Source of the DNA: Mycobacterium kiyosense
Lineage (GTDB): Bacteria; Actinomycetota; Actinomycetes; Mycobacteriales; Mycobacteriaceae
Direction of reading: 5' to 3'
Assembly (NCBI GenBank): GCA_021654635.1
Contig: AP025179.1
Span: 2,542,001-2,606,000 of the forward strand
DNA length: 64,000 nucleotides
Part shown: positions 52,231-61,559 of the stretch, piece after piece
Layout of the letters: the number at the start of each line of letters is the position of its first letter
Numbering within the stretch: the first letter of the stretch is position 1
Program-made: the position numbers and the translations under genes
The notes under the pieces: generated by a model
Seen by the model: the letters and a program-made list of their open reading frames with translations, nothing else
Database searches by the model: none
What the model was told of the DNA's origin: nothing

Positions 52231-54381
52231 TCATGGGAGGCGGTAGCGGATCAGGCGTGAGCTGTTGGTCACCACAGCTACCGATGACGCGTTGTGCAGG
52301 ATCGCGGCCAGCACCGGGGACAGGGCGCCGCCGGCTCCCATCAGCAGGCCGGCAGCGTTGACTGCGATGGCCATCTCGTAGTTCTCTCGGATGACCTGAA
52401 CTGCCCTGCTACCGAGGTCGCTGACGTCGAGTAGGCGATGCAGATTGTCATTGGCCAACGCCACGTCGGCGGTCTCCACGGCGACATCGGTACCGGCCAG
52501 CCCCATGGCGATGCCGATATCGGCGGTGGCCAGCGCGGGGGCGTCATTGACGCCGTCGCCGACCATTCCCACGACATGACCCTCGCCCTGCAGGGTGCGC
52601 ACCACCTCAAGTTTGTCGTCAGGCAACACTTCAGCGCGCCACTCATCGATACCGAGTTCGTTGGCGACCGCCTCGGCGGTGTCGGGATGGTCCCCGGTGA
52701 GCATGACGATGCGGCGTATACCGTTGGCGCGCAGTTTGTTTAACACTTCAGCTGCCTCGGGTCGTACCTCGTCGCGCAGGCTGATCAACCCCACCAACTT
52801 CCCGTCGACGGCCAGCAGCAGCGGGGTCTCGGCCTGTTTACGCAGCTTGTTGAGCCATTCTGTGGCCTTTTTCGACACGCGGACGCGTTCGCTGCGTAGC
52901 AGCGACGGGCTGCCCAGTAGCAACACCCGTCCGTCGGCCCAGGTACGCATGCCCAGGCCCACCAGGACTTCGCACTCTTCGTGCGGCGGAATGCTGATCC
53001 GGCGTTCCTCGGTCGAGCGGATCACCGCCTCAGCTAAGGGGTGACGCGAATGAATCTCTGAGCTGGCCGCATACGCCAGAACGTCTTCAGGCTCCCAATC
53101 CTTATGCAAAGCAACGATATTGGTGACGACCGGTCGACCGACGGTCAGGGTGCCGGTCTTATCGAACACGATCGCGTCCACCCGGCCCGCCTGCTCAAGA
53201 TGCGAGCCGCCCTTGATCAAAATGCCCCGGCGCGCGCCGTTGCCGATCGCGGCGCTGATCGCCGTCGGAGTGGAAAGGCCGACCGCACACGGGCAGGCGA
53301 TCAGCAGCATGGTCATCGCGCGCCGCGCGTCACCGGTCACGACCAAGGTCAGTGCCGACAAAATGAACGACGCCGGAACAAAGCGGCGCGAGAAATTCTC
53401 CCCCACCGTCTGAATCGGCGCCCGATCGTGTTGGGCTTCCTCGACCCTGGTGATGATCCGCCCGATCACGGTCTCGCTGCCCACCGCGGCAGCGCGCACC
53501 ACCAATTGTCCGCGCACCACTACCGAACCTGCGTGCACCTGTGCTCCCGCGGTAACGCTGACCGGCAGGTTTTCCCCGGTGATTGCCGACTGATCGACAA
53601 TCGCCTCCCCGTCGATCACCTCGCCGTCGACCGGTATGGCCACGTGGTCGTGCACCACCACAGCATCGCCGATCTGCACGGTGTCGATGGGAACCTGGAC
53701 CTCGGTGTCGTCATCGAGGCGAATCCAGACGGTGTCCTGGGTACCGCGCAGCAGCTCAGCGATGGCACGTCGCGTGCGGCGCACCGTCAGATCCTGTAGA
53801 TACTCACCGATATTGAGTAGCCATAACACGGTCAGCGCGACCACGTTCTCGCGCAACACAAGACTGGCGATGGTCGCCGCCGACACCAACGCATCGGTGC
53901 CCGCGCGGCCCGAACGCAGTGAACGCAGCGCGCCACGCAGGAAGGGATAGCCGGTGAAGATGGTCACCCCTGTTGCCACCAGCTGCCCGCTCGCACCCAG
54001 CAGCGGTGGCCGCCCAAAGCCGTAGCGGCGGATACCCAACAAGGTCAAGGCCAGACCGCCGATCACCATCCGCAGCACATCGGTGTTACGGACATCTGAT
54101 GAGCGCGGACTGCGAGCCGGAATGAGATTGTCGGCGACGTGCGCGGCCCCGGAGATGGCCGACAGGACCGACGGTTGGTCGCAGCGTTTCGGCGAATACC
54201 ACACCACCACAGATCCGGTACGCGGGTAAGCGTGCACGGCCCGCACACCGGGCTGGCGGCCGACGGACTCGTCGACCGCTACCGCACGACGCGCGTTCGC
54301 CTGGACCCACGGCACCAATACCCGTATCCGCCCAGCAGCATCCGAGACGACCACCAATTCGGGGTCGATCACAGCGCTCAT
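52231..54381 (-). CDS. ctpC: P1B-type metal-exporting ATPase, CtpC family
   Basis: The 716-residue protein matches M. tuberculosis CtpC over nearly its whole length. The N-terminal region lacks a CxxC metal domain (VVSDAAGRIRVLV, YPRTGSVVVWYS). The membrane metal site is ACPCAVGLSTP, the phosphorylation site DKTGTLT, then HSRHPLAEAV (HP), MLTGDHPDTA and GDGVNDAPALA. About eight membrane helices are expected. The family exports Zn(II) or Mn(II). It lies 8 bp after pacL in one transcription unit. Whether this is the sole ctpC of the genome or an extra copy cannot be seen here. Confidence 0.9.
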   Translation of the reverse strand: MSAVIDPELVVVSDAAGRIRVLVPWVQANARRAVAVDESVGRQPGVRAVHAYPRTGSVVVWYSPKRCDQPSVLSAISGAAHVADNLIPARSPRSSDVRNTDVLRMVIGGLALTLLGIRRYGFGRPPLLGASGQLVATGVTIFTGYPFLRGALRSLRSGRAGTDALVSAATIASLVLRENVVALTVLWLLNIGEYLQDLTVRRTRRAIAELLRGTQDTVWIRLDDDTEVQVPIDTVQIGDAVVVHDHVAIPVDGEVIDGEAIVDQSAITGENLPVSVTAGAQVHAGSVVVRGQLVVRAAAVGSETVIGRIITRVEEAQHDRAPIQTVGENFSRRFVPASFILSALTLVVTGDARRAMTMLLIACPCAVGLSTPTAISAAIGNGARRGILIKGGSHLEQAGRVDAIVFDKTGTLTVGRPVVTNIVALHKDWEPEDVLAYAASSEIHSRHPLAEAVIRSTEERRISIPPHEECEVLVGLGMRTWADGRVLLLGSPSLLRSERVRVSKKATEWLNKLRKQAETPLLLAVDGKLVGLISLRDEVRPEAAEVLNKLRANGIRRIVMLTGDHPDTAEAVANELGIDEWRAEVLPDDKLEVVRTLQGEGHVVGMVGDGVNDAPALATADIGIAMGLAGTDVAVETADVALANDNLHRLLDVSDLGSRAVQVIRENYEMAIAVNAAGLLMGAGGALSPVLAAILHNASSVAVVTNSSRLIRYRLP

Positions 54382-54389
54382 AGCGCGGA

Positions 54390-54668
54390 TCAGTGGTCGT
54401 GATCGTGGACGGCGCTTACCGCCGGAGGGGGCGATTCTTCGCCGATCCGTGCGCGCGCCTCGGCGACCACGTCGGAAACCTTCAGTCGCGCTGATTCAGC
54501 CGCCGTCTCCGCGCGTCGCGTCCCGCGCAATCCCAGTTCAGTCACGGCCACCGCACTGCGGCGAACCGGCGCCTTTCCTACCGCCCTCTTGACCACTTCA
54601 AAGGCGCTGACGCCGACCAGCCCAGTGAACACCGCAGCCCCAGCTTTCGCTACCAGCCCATGCAACAT
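54390..54668 (-). CDS. pacL: PacL-type (DUF1490) chaperone-like partner of CtpC
   Basis: The 92-residue protein starts MLHGLVAKAGAAVFTGLVG with one membrane helix, continues with an Ala/Arg/Glu helix (AAESARLKVSDVVAEA) and ends SAVHDHDH, the C-terminal His/Asp metal motif known from PacL1 (Rv3269). PacL proteins stabilise and assist P-ATPases in membrane patches. ATG 54668 follows AGGAGGG; a more upstream ATG 54695 is possible. Confidence 0.87.
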   Translation of the reverse strand: MLHGLVAKAGAAVFTGLVGVSAFEVVKRAVGKAPVRRSAVAVTELGLRGTRRAETAAESARLKVSDVVAEARARIGEESPPPAVSAVHDHDH

Positions 54669-54724
54669 CGGCCCACCGCCCTCCTGTATCGCCATCGACG
54701 CAGGTCACCACCCGCCAAAACTAC

Positions 54725-54752
54725 GTTAACATTGCCATATTAGAATGTAAAC
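54725..54752. promoter_or_regulatory. Inverted-repeat operator candidate upstream of pacL-ctpC
   Basis: GTTAACATT (54725-54733) and AATGTAAAC (54744-54752) are inverted 9-bp arms with one mismatch and a 10-bp centre. The AT-rich imperfect palindrome resembles ArsR/SmtB-type metal operators. It lies 57 bp before the pacL start. Confidence 0.5.
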
Positions 54753-54793
54753 ATCTGAGGCTCTGCGTCGGTGGAGCACGGGTCTTGCTTTGT

Positions 54794-55133
54794 TCAGTCG
54801 GCCGGTGGCGTGCAGGCCGCCGCCTTGACCTGGGCGACCTGCACCGCGCTGCACACCGGTGGGCGGTCGCAGCGTGGCGCGGCGCGCCGTGACGCCAGCT
54901 CCCGTGCCGCGCACCAGCGGCGGCGCCACTTGCACACGGTGTCCTCGCACACCCGGAGCGACGGCGCGATGCGCGCGCTCTACTGTCTTTGGGCGGCGGC
55001 GAGCACGTTCTGCGCGCGCGTCACGAGGCGTTGCTCGGTGCGCCTGGCCCGGACAAGGCGAGTCAGTGCACGTCGTTGCGAACCGGTCAACGTGATCCGG
55101 TCTGGGACGACGGTGACATGGTGTGTGGTCCAT
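54794..55133 (-). pseudogene. IS630-like transposase N-terminal remnant
   Basis: Read across frames the minus strand gives RITLTGSQRRALTRLVRARR and LVTRAQNVLAAAQRQ, then APSLRVCEDTVCKWRRRWCA and RPPVCSAVQVAQVKAAACTPP, ending in TGA at 54794. This is the HTH part of an IS630-type transposase with a stop and shift in the middle and no catalytic domain. Confidence 0.65.
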
Positions 55134-55263
55134 AAGACGAAGTTCCCACTGGTCACGTCAGCCCCACCTATCACATAACCGTGGTGCCCAACGACACGCC
55201 GTAGGGCACGATCACGGACCATGGCCGCACCGCCCGCTTCGACGAAAGCATCCCTGCGGCAAC

Positions 55264-55554
55264 GGGTTGTCCGCCCGCGCGCGCCAGCGTTGGCCGCAAC
55301 TGGACGGGGTGGACGTCCGATTTTGTGGCGCGTTCGCCTACGGCACCGCGCGTCTGCCCGACGGTGACACCATGCCGCTGATGCGGCTGCGTTACGGCGG
55401 GTTGGCGGCCCGCTGGGGATTCGCGGTGTACCTGGCCAGTAAGAACGCCCGCCAAGAATCGATCCTGCCGACCAGCCACACGGCCGGCGCACCCGAAGAC
55501 GCTCTCGACACCGCGTGCGGCCTCTACCTCGGCGACCTAGCCCCGTGGATCTGA
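55264..55554 (+). pseudogene. C-terminal fragment of a transposon-associated hypothetical protein
   Basis: The frame reads QRWPQLDGVDVRFCGAFAYG, LMRLRYGGLAARWGFAVYLA and ALDTACGLYLGDLAPWI. I recognise this as a hypothetical protein often found beside actinobacterial transposase genes; the N-terminus is not in frame. No function is known to me. Confidence 0.5.
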
Positions 55555-55709
55555 CCCCCAACGAACCTACGAGCGGAACCACTAAGACTAAGCCTCAGGA
55601 TGGCCGACATGGCATGTCGTGGATCGTCTCGGCTTGGTCAACCTCTGGCGACAGGTCCGCACTGAAGGTCTTTTGTCTGCGCTGCGTGCGCTGCTACATT
55701 CGAGCCACT

Positions 55710-56117
55710 GTGCTTAGCAACAGAGGTAGGCAACCCTCGGCGCGATCGGTTATCGCCATCGCGGCGTTACTGTGGCTGCTTAGTGGCAGCCTCGGTGAGC
55801 TGCAGCGGTCGGTGACCGCCGCCCCGGACACAGCGCACACCGCCGCCTCCTCCCTAGGCCAAGCGGTGGCCGTCAACGCCGACCACACCCATGCCGATCA
55901 CGGCTCGTCGACGGCGTGGCCCGAGCTGTTCGCGACCTCGCTTGACCCCCGGTGGGTGACCACGCTGGTCGCGCTCGGGACGCTCGCGCTAGTGGCTATC
56001 GTCGCCGCTTTATTTGCTGATCGAGTGCTGGCTCCTGGGCGAGGCCCGCCTTGCGGCATCACCACTGCACGCTCCGGTCAAGACCTTCTGACGCGGTTCT
56101 GCCTGTCCCGTCGCTGA
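55710..56117 (+). CDS. LpqS-like small membrane protein (metal-related), copy 1
   Basis: The 135-residue protein has an N-terminal hydrophobic anchor (VIAIAALLWLLSGSLG), a His-rich external stretch (NADHTHADHGSS), a second membrane helix (VALGTLALVAIVAALFADRV) and the C-terminal signature SGQDLLTRFCLSRR. The same ending occurs in LpqS of the copper-responsive RicR regulon, but no lipobox cysteine is present here. Start GTG 55710 is uncertain. A role in copper or other metal handling is inferred from LpqS and from the neighbours. Confidence 0.7.
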   Translation: MLSNRGRQPSARSVIAIAALLWLLSGSLGELQRSVTAAPDTAHTAASSLGQAVAVNADHTHADHGSSTAWPELFATSLDPRWVTTLVALGTLALVAIVAALFADRVLAPGRGPPCGITTARSGQDLLTRFCLSRR

Positions 56118-56418
56118 CCGGACAGCCGTCAGTTCGCGGCGCATTACAGAACATCCCTGGCCAAACCACATCTTCTGGACAAACTCGATACTGCGATGTG
56201 GACCGTCCGAGACATTCGCTGCTGAACGCACTTTGCACCATCTAAAGCCACTGAATACCGGCATGCTCGGTCGTCTGCGAGGGGGAAGCATGCTTTCTGA
56301 GAGCACTAAGCCGGAATGTACCGAGGGCTCGCCGGTGAATCTGCCGTCGAGTCGCAGCATCACGCGCGGTGCCGACGAGCTCCCCCCCGACCGCCCTGAA
56401 TGAAAGGACCCACGAGCC
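56118..56418. other. Non-coding stretch before the first PPE-SHOCT gene
   Basis: No gene, repeat or RNA was recognised. GAAAGGA lies just before ATG 56419. Confidence 0.45.
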
Positions 56419-57819
56419 ATGGATTTTGGGAGCTATCCGCCGGAGGTCAACTCGGCCCGCATGTACACCGGTGCCGGGTCAGGACCATTGTTGGCCGCTG
56501 CCGAGGTGTGGGATGGGCTCGCCGCCGACCTGCATTCGGCAACGAATTCGTATCAAGCGGTGGTATCGGGATTGACCGCTGGTCCCTGGTTGGGGCCGAC
56601 GTCGGCGGCGATGAGCGCTGCGGCCGCGTCGTATGTAGCGTGGTTGCAAGCCACCGCAGTACAGGCCGAAGAGACCGGCGCACAAGCCAGGTCCGCGGCC
56701 ACTGCCTACCAAACCGCGTTTTCGGCGACGGTTCCGCCGACGGTGGTGGTGGCCAACCGCAGTCAGCTGATGGCCCTGGTCGCGACCAATCTGTTCGGAA
56801 GAAACAGTCAGGCGATCGCGGCCACTGAAGCACAGTACGGGGAGATGTGGGCCCAAGACGTGGCGGCGATGTACGGCTACGCAGCCTCGTCAGCCTCGGC
56901 GACGGCGCTGACGCCGTTCAACCCACCCCCGCAGACCACTAACGCGGGCGGTCCGGCCAACCAAGCCGCCGCCGGCCAGCCCACCGGCATCGTGGAGAGC
57001 ACGGTCCAGCAAGCCTTCTCCGCGGTCCCCAGCGCTCTGCAGAGCCTCGCAACGGCGGCCCCGGCAGCTGCCGCGCCGGCACCAGTGGACTCGCTGAGCG
57101 TGCTGGCCGACCTGTTCACCATTTCCTTCGGCATAGCAGCGGCCTTCGCTACCATTCTTATCGGCGTACCGTCCGGTGTGATCGGGGTGATCGGTCTTCC
57201 GGTGTCCATCATCGGCGCCGAGACTGGTATTCACACCGACGAGATCATCAGCGGCTGGGAGGGCGAGGAGCCCTTTCCAGGCACTGAGCCAGCACCGGTG
57301 AAGCCGTTCCCGGCGCCGCTGCTCAACTTGCCGGAAGGCACGGTGCCGGCGCCGAGGCTGTCGGCCGGTCTGGGCGAGGCCAGCACCGTCGGAGCCTTGT
57401 CCGTGCCACCGACCTGGGCTGCTGCCACCCCGGCGGTGCGCGCCGTCGCATTCACGCTGCCGGCGCTGCCAGGAAGCGCGGTCAGTGCCGCTGCGGTCCA
57501 CGCGCCAGAAGCCGGCTCGGGCAGCATGCTCAGTGAGATGGCACTGGCAGGGATGGCCGGGCGGGCCATGGCCGGAACCGTAGGTACCGGAGCCGGAAAG
57601 GCGGCGCGAGGCGCCCGTGCGGCGGCGCGCGCCGGAGCTGGGGCGGTCACCGTTGATGGGGCGGCCGCCGGCGAAAAAGACAAGGCACCGCAGGATAATC
57701 CACGCGCGGTGGTGACCGGCGTGGCGGCTGAACTCCGCGAATTCTCCAAGCTTCGCGACGAGGGGATTCTGACCGACGAGGAATACACCGAGCAGAAGAA
57801 CCGTCTGCTGGGTCGCTGA
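56419..57819 (+). CDS. PPE-SVP protein with C-terminal SHOCT-like segment, copy 1
   Basis: The 466-residue protein starts MDFGSYPPEVNSARMYTGAG and has the PPE helical domain (about 1-175) with WxG as PWLGPT. A middle hydrophobic segment (GIAAAFATILIGVPSGVIG) follows, then the SVP signature GALSVPPTWAAATP (about residue 330). The C-terminus ELREFSKLRDEGILTDEEYT plus EQKNRLLGR matches the SHOCT helical hairpin pattern. SHOCT tails are unusual on PPE proteins. It lies 56 bp before a close paralogue and 300 bp after an LpqS-like gene. Export by ESX-5 is likely. Confidence 0.9.
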   Translation: MDFGSYPPEVNSARMYTGAGSGPLLAAAEVWDGLAADLHSATNSYQAVVSGLTAGPWLGPTSAAMSAAAASYVAWLQATAVQAEETGAQARSAATAYQTAFSATVPPTVVVANRSQLMALVATNLFGRNSQAIAATEAQYGEMWAQDVAAMYGYAASSASATALTPFNPPPQTTNAGGPANQAAAGQPTGIVESTVQQAFSAVPSALQSLATAAPAAAAPAPVDSLSVLADLFTISFGIAAAFATILIGVPSGVIGVIGLPVSIIGAETGIHTDEIISGWEGEEPFPGTEPAPVKPFPAPLLNLPEGTVPAPRLSAGLGEASTVGALSVPPTWAAATPAVRAVAFTLPALPGSAVSAAAVHAPEAGSGSMLSEMALAGMAGRAMAGTVGTGAGKAARGARAAARAGAGAVTVDGAAAGEKDKAPQDNPRAVVTGVAAELREFSKLRDEGILTDEEYTEQKNRLLGR

Positions 57820-57875
57820 AACGCTCAACGCCGTTCTGGGCGGACACGTCGGTCATCTGAAAGAGGTATGTAGTC

Positions 57876-59240
57876 ATGGATTTCGGGATCTATCCGCCGG
57901 AGATCAACTCCGGTCGGATGTATACCGGTCCGGGACCGGGGCCGATGCTGGCCGCTGCGCAGGCCTGGGGCAGCTTGGCCGACGAGCTGTATACGACCGT
58001 GAACGGATTTCAGTCGGTCGTGTCGGAACTTACCGAAGGGGCGTGGTCGGGTTCCTCGTCCGCCGCTATGAGTGCCGCCGCCGAGCGTTATGTCCAGTGG
58101 CTGAGCGCCACCGCCGCGCAAGCCGAGGAAACCGCGGCCCAAGCCCGCACGGCGTCCGCCGCTTACGAGGCGGCGTTCGCAGCCACGGTGCCGCCACCAG
58201 AGATCGCCGCCAACCGCAGCCTGCTGGCGGTGCTGGTGGCAACCAACTTTCTGGGACAGAACACAGCGGCGATCGCTGCCACCGAAGCGCTATACGCCGA
58301 GATGTGGGCCCAGGACACTGCGGCGATGTACACCTACGCAGGTTCGTCAGCGGACGCGGTCGTGCTGACGCCGTTTACCTCCCCGCACCAGAACACCGAC
58401 CCTAGCGGGACGGCCAGCCAAGCCGCCGCGATCAGCCAAACCGGCATCTTCGCCGGCAATGCGCTGGATGCCATGTGGGTAGTGCCGCAGGGGTTGTCCG
58501 CGGCGGCGACACCGGCCCAGGCCGACCCGCTCACTACGCTGGCCATCCTGAGTTCCGTCTTTCTCCTTGCACCAGCCGACTTAACTGACTTTCTCGTGCT
58601 CGCACCGACAGATCTGCTGACCGCGTTCGGGGATTTTCCTGCCTCCGCTTTCAACAGTGCCTCGGGTCTCGTTGACGATGACACCGTCAGCGGCTGGAAC
58701 GGGGAAGAAGCCTGGCCGGGTACCGGACCGGCGCCTGTGCAGCCGTTTCGCGCGACTCTTCCGAACCCACCCACTGGCGGGTTCCCTGCGTCGACGATGT
58801 CAGCGGCCGTGGGCAAGGCCAACTTGATCGGCGGATTGACGGTGCCACCGAACTGGACCGTCGCCGGACCCGAAGTACGCCCGACCGCGCTGAGCACACC
58901 GCTGTCGAGCGCGAACGCGGCAGCGGGGCCGGCAGCAGAATTCGACGCGGCAAACACGTTCAACCAGATGGGAATTGGCGGAATGGCCGGACAGGCCATG
59001 GCAGGCCCGCCAGCCGCCGCAAACCATATGAAGAACGCCAGCTCGGCGCGGCTCACCGGTCGCACCGAGGACGCACCGGCCGACGACGACGCCGAGGCCT
59101 CGCCCGCGCCGCGGACGGTCATGACCGGCGTCGCCGCCGCGATCCGCGATATCGCCGTACAGCGCGCCGTTGGACGGCTGAGCGAACAGGAATACACCGA
59201 GCAGAAGAAGAGACTGCTCGAAATCTCGTTCGGGCAGTAG
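57876..59240 (+). CDS. PPE-SVP protein with C-terminal SHOCT-like segment, copy 2
   Basis: The 454-residue paralogue starts MDFGIYPPEINSGRMYTGPG, with WxG as AWSGSS and a variant SVP motif GGLTVPPNWTVAGP. The middle region has a hydrophobic stretch (LAILSSVFLLAPADLTDFLV) in the same place as copy 1. The C-terminus DIAVQRAVGRLSEQEYTEQK plus KRLLEIS is SHOCT-like. ATG 57876 follows AAGAGG. The two genes arose by tandem duplication, with N-terminal domains more alike than the middles. A single promoter before copy 1 is likely. Confidence 0.9.
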   Translation: MDFGIYPPEINSGRMYTGPGPGPMLAAAQAWGSLADELYTTVNGFQSVVSELTEGAWSGSSSAAMSAAAERYVQWLSATAAQAEETAAQARTASAAYEAAFAATVPPPEIAANRSLLAVLVATNFLGQNTAAIAATEALYAEMWAQDTAAMYTYAGSSADAVVLTPFTSPHQNTDPSGTASQAAAISQTGIFAGNALDAMWVVPQGLSAAATPAQADPLTTLAILSSVFLLAPADLTDFLVLAPTDLLTAFGDFPASAFNSASGLVDDDTVSGWNGEEAWPGTGPAPVQPFRATLPNPPTGGFPASTMSAAVGKANLIGGLTVPPNWTVAGPEVRPTALSTPLSSANAAAGPAAEFDAANTFNQMGIGGMAGQAMAGPPAAANHMKNASSARLTGRTEDAPADDDAEASPAPRTVMTGVAAAIRDIAVQRAVGRLSEQEYTEQKKRLLEISFGQ

Positions 59241-59241
59241 G

Positions 59242-60090
59242 TCAGTCGGCGATCGACAGCGCGATGCCGTCCAGGATGTCGTGCTCGCTGAACCGTCAAC
59301 TCCTCGATGCCGGCCCGCTCCCGTAATGCAGGGGCCAGCTCCTCGATCACGATCACGTCGACCCGACCCTCGTGCATCGGCCCCAACGCGGCCCGCTGGG
59401 CGGCCCGCGGCATCGCGATCAGCCCATCGCAGACGGTGAGCAACCGGTCTACGTCGACACGAAGGAGGTGAATGGCCGCAGAGTCATAGGCCGTCATGTC
59501 ATGGGCGAGCGCAGCGACCGGCGTCATCGTGCCGGGCCAGCCCGACCCCACTACGCGCCCGTTCCACCGGCACGATGCGCACCGCGTTCCCGAGCCGGTC
59601 GCGAACCATCGCGGGCCGCCGCCACCTCGGCGACCGCGGCGGGTCGGAGTGCAGGCACCGCTCGGTCAGCCGGACACAACCGATGTCGGCGGAGAAGCTC
59701 GCGGTCACCGTCTCGGTGCCCAGTACCACCTTGGTCGACCACCGCCCAGGTCGACGACGACGAAAGCCTCTGTTGCGGAGTTCAATTCGCTGACCGCACC
59801 GCGGAACGACAGCTCAGCCTCCTCAAGGCCGGTGATCACTTCGGCGACGGCGCCGTCCATGACATCACCGAGCACCTCGGCAGTCATCGCGAAGATGACA
59901 TCACGATTACCGGCATCATGGGTGGCCGATGCCCCGCGACCATCCGATGCCGGTCCACACCATGGGCGGTGACAGTTCCGCGTAGTTGGTCAGCGCGGAC
60001 CGGGTGCGCTGCAACGCCTCCGGCGCGAAATCCCCGGTAGCGTCCACGCATTGGCCGAGCCGCATGATGCGCATCTCGCGAAGCACGTCG
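59242..60090 (-). pseudogene. Exopolyphosphatase/GppA-family (Ppx) pseudogene
   Basis: On the minus strand pieces in several frames follow the family order: [87 protein letters not shown] and SEHDILDGIALSI. At least four frame changes are needed. The 5' end with the first phosphate loop is missing, cut where the hemolysin fragment begins. This is a decayed copy of the Rv0496 type, not a sequencing problem alone. Confidence 0.78.
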
Positions 60091-60099
60091 ATCAGCTGC

Positions 60100-60417
60100 C
60101 CGTGGGGCGGCGCCCTGGCCGGAATCGCCCTGACGGTGTTCTGGCCGACGGCGCCGCGCTGGGTGGGCGTGCCCTTGTATCTGCTGCTGGGCTGGGTGGC
60201 GGTCGGTCACACCGGGATGATTCTCCACAACGCCGGGGTGGCTGCGATGGTGCTGCTGGCGGTGGGCGGTGTCCTCTACAGCATTGGTGCGGTGTTCTAC
60301 GCACTGCGTCGGCCCGACCCGTGGCCGTCGACGTTTGTTTATCACGAAGTTTTCCACGCCTGCACCGCAGTCGCGGCGATCTGCCACTACATCGCCACGT
60401 GGCTCGCGGTCTTCTGA
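60100..60417 (+). pseudogene. Hemolysin III (TrhA/PAQR-like) C-terminal fragment
   Basis: The frame reads [55 protein letters not shown] and [21 protein letters not shown], the last helices of the hemolysin III membrane family with the HExxH-like histidines. The first half of the gene is absent and is replaced by the ppx remnant. No start site is convincing. Confidence 0.7.
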
Positions 60418-60548
60418 ACTACCCGAACATTTCGAGTGTCAGTATTGCCCGCTGGACGTCGATAAAGCACTTTGTGGCCAGCGGCAATGCTCCTGCAGGT
60501 TGATCGACCCGGATCGGTAGCCTGCAGGAAGGCTTATCGAGGGTTTAT

Positions 60549-61412
60549 GAAGAATGATGATGATGCTAAAACCACGTGGTTGTTCTTGGACTCTCCACAT
60601 GGGCCCGGTCGTTCTTCTGGTACGGCCGGGAGCGGGCCTGGGCGATGTCACGGGCCTGCAGCCACCCAGCGAATTCATGATTGATGAACTCGCCACCGCA
60701 GTTGAATCGAAGACCACCATCGGGAACGGGAACCGCTGCTGCAGTCCCTCGACGCCCTCGGTGATCCACTTGGATGCGTTGTTGCGGATCGAGGTGTTCT
60801 CAGTCCAGCCGGTCACGACATCGGTCATCGTCAAGGTGCGGGCGAACTCGCCGATCAGCGTCGGGCCGCAGTGCGCCACGGTGTCGGCCTCGATCACCCC
60901 CCCGGTGCATCGGGCGCCTCGTCGGCGCAGGTGCGGATCGTGATCGAATTACGCAGCAGCGGAGACGGTTTCGTCGTCGAAATGCCCTTGATGCGCATCC
61001 TGTCCCGTGCCGGATTGAGGTAGCGGTCCACGGTGTCCGCGCTCATCGCCTTCAGCTCGACCAATGCCGCCTCGGTGGCGAACGGCTTGTCCAAGTCGCC
61101 GGCGGCGCCCAGCAGCGGCAGCCACAGCTCCAGCATCACCACCAGGTACTTGCCGCACGGCATGCCCATCAACGCCCACACGTGGGCCAGCAGCGCCCTG
61201 GCGTCGTCGCTGAAGCCGCGCGGGCGCAGCGTGCGCCTATCGACCTGCTCGGCCGGATCCGGCAGCCGCGGGCCGGTCAACGCCCGCCGAGCTGTCGAGC
61301 CGCCCATCCCCGTAGTGGCCACCACCCGATCCAAAATCCTGCCTTTGTCCGCCTTTGCCGCCTTGCGGTACTGGACCTGCAGCTTGTTGGTTACCTGCCG
61401 TCTCGCGGCCAT
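60549..61412 (-). pseudogene. DDE integrase-type transposase, frameshifted and 3'-truncated
   Basis: The start ATG 61412 gives MAARRQVTNKLQVQYRKAAK, then RRALTGPRLPDPAEQVDRRT and GISTTKPSPLLRNSITIRT. After PDAPGG the next frame has VIEADTVAHCGPTLIGEF (first catalytic Asp), and after FDS a third frame has NCGGEFINHEFAGWL and ARSRPYQKNDRAHVES. The catalytic end is cut off near 60549. At least three lesions are present, so it is inactive. Confidence 0.75.
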
Positions 61413-61454
61413 ATCGATCTTGCCCTCCACATCGGGCAAGCCTTCCCGGCCATA

Positions 61455-61510
61455 CGCTCAAAGTAGGTGAGGCACCACCACCGGCTACGCGCTCAAAGTA
61501 GGTGAGGCAC
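61455..61510 (+). repeat. 21-bp direct repeat upstream of the transposase remnant
   Basis: CGCTCAAAGTAGGTGAGGCA plus C occurs at 61455-61475 and at 61490-61510, 35 bp apart. It may be a duplicated transposon end or a protein binding site. Confidence 0.8.
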
Positions 61511-61559
61511 GCCGCTGAATTGACGGCCAGATTGGAATTGGGTGCTAAATTTGACCTTC

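Noticed and set aside
51997..52260. An 87-codon plus-strand frame ending DYYRNLWVRTSWEAVADQA
   Set aside because: It reads a little like the end of a real protein, but it begins inside merR, crosses its operator and overlaps the ctpC end. I cannot support it as a gene.
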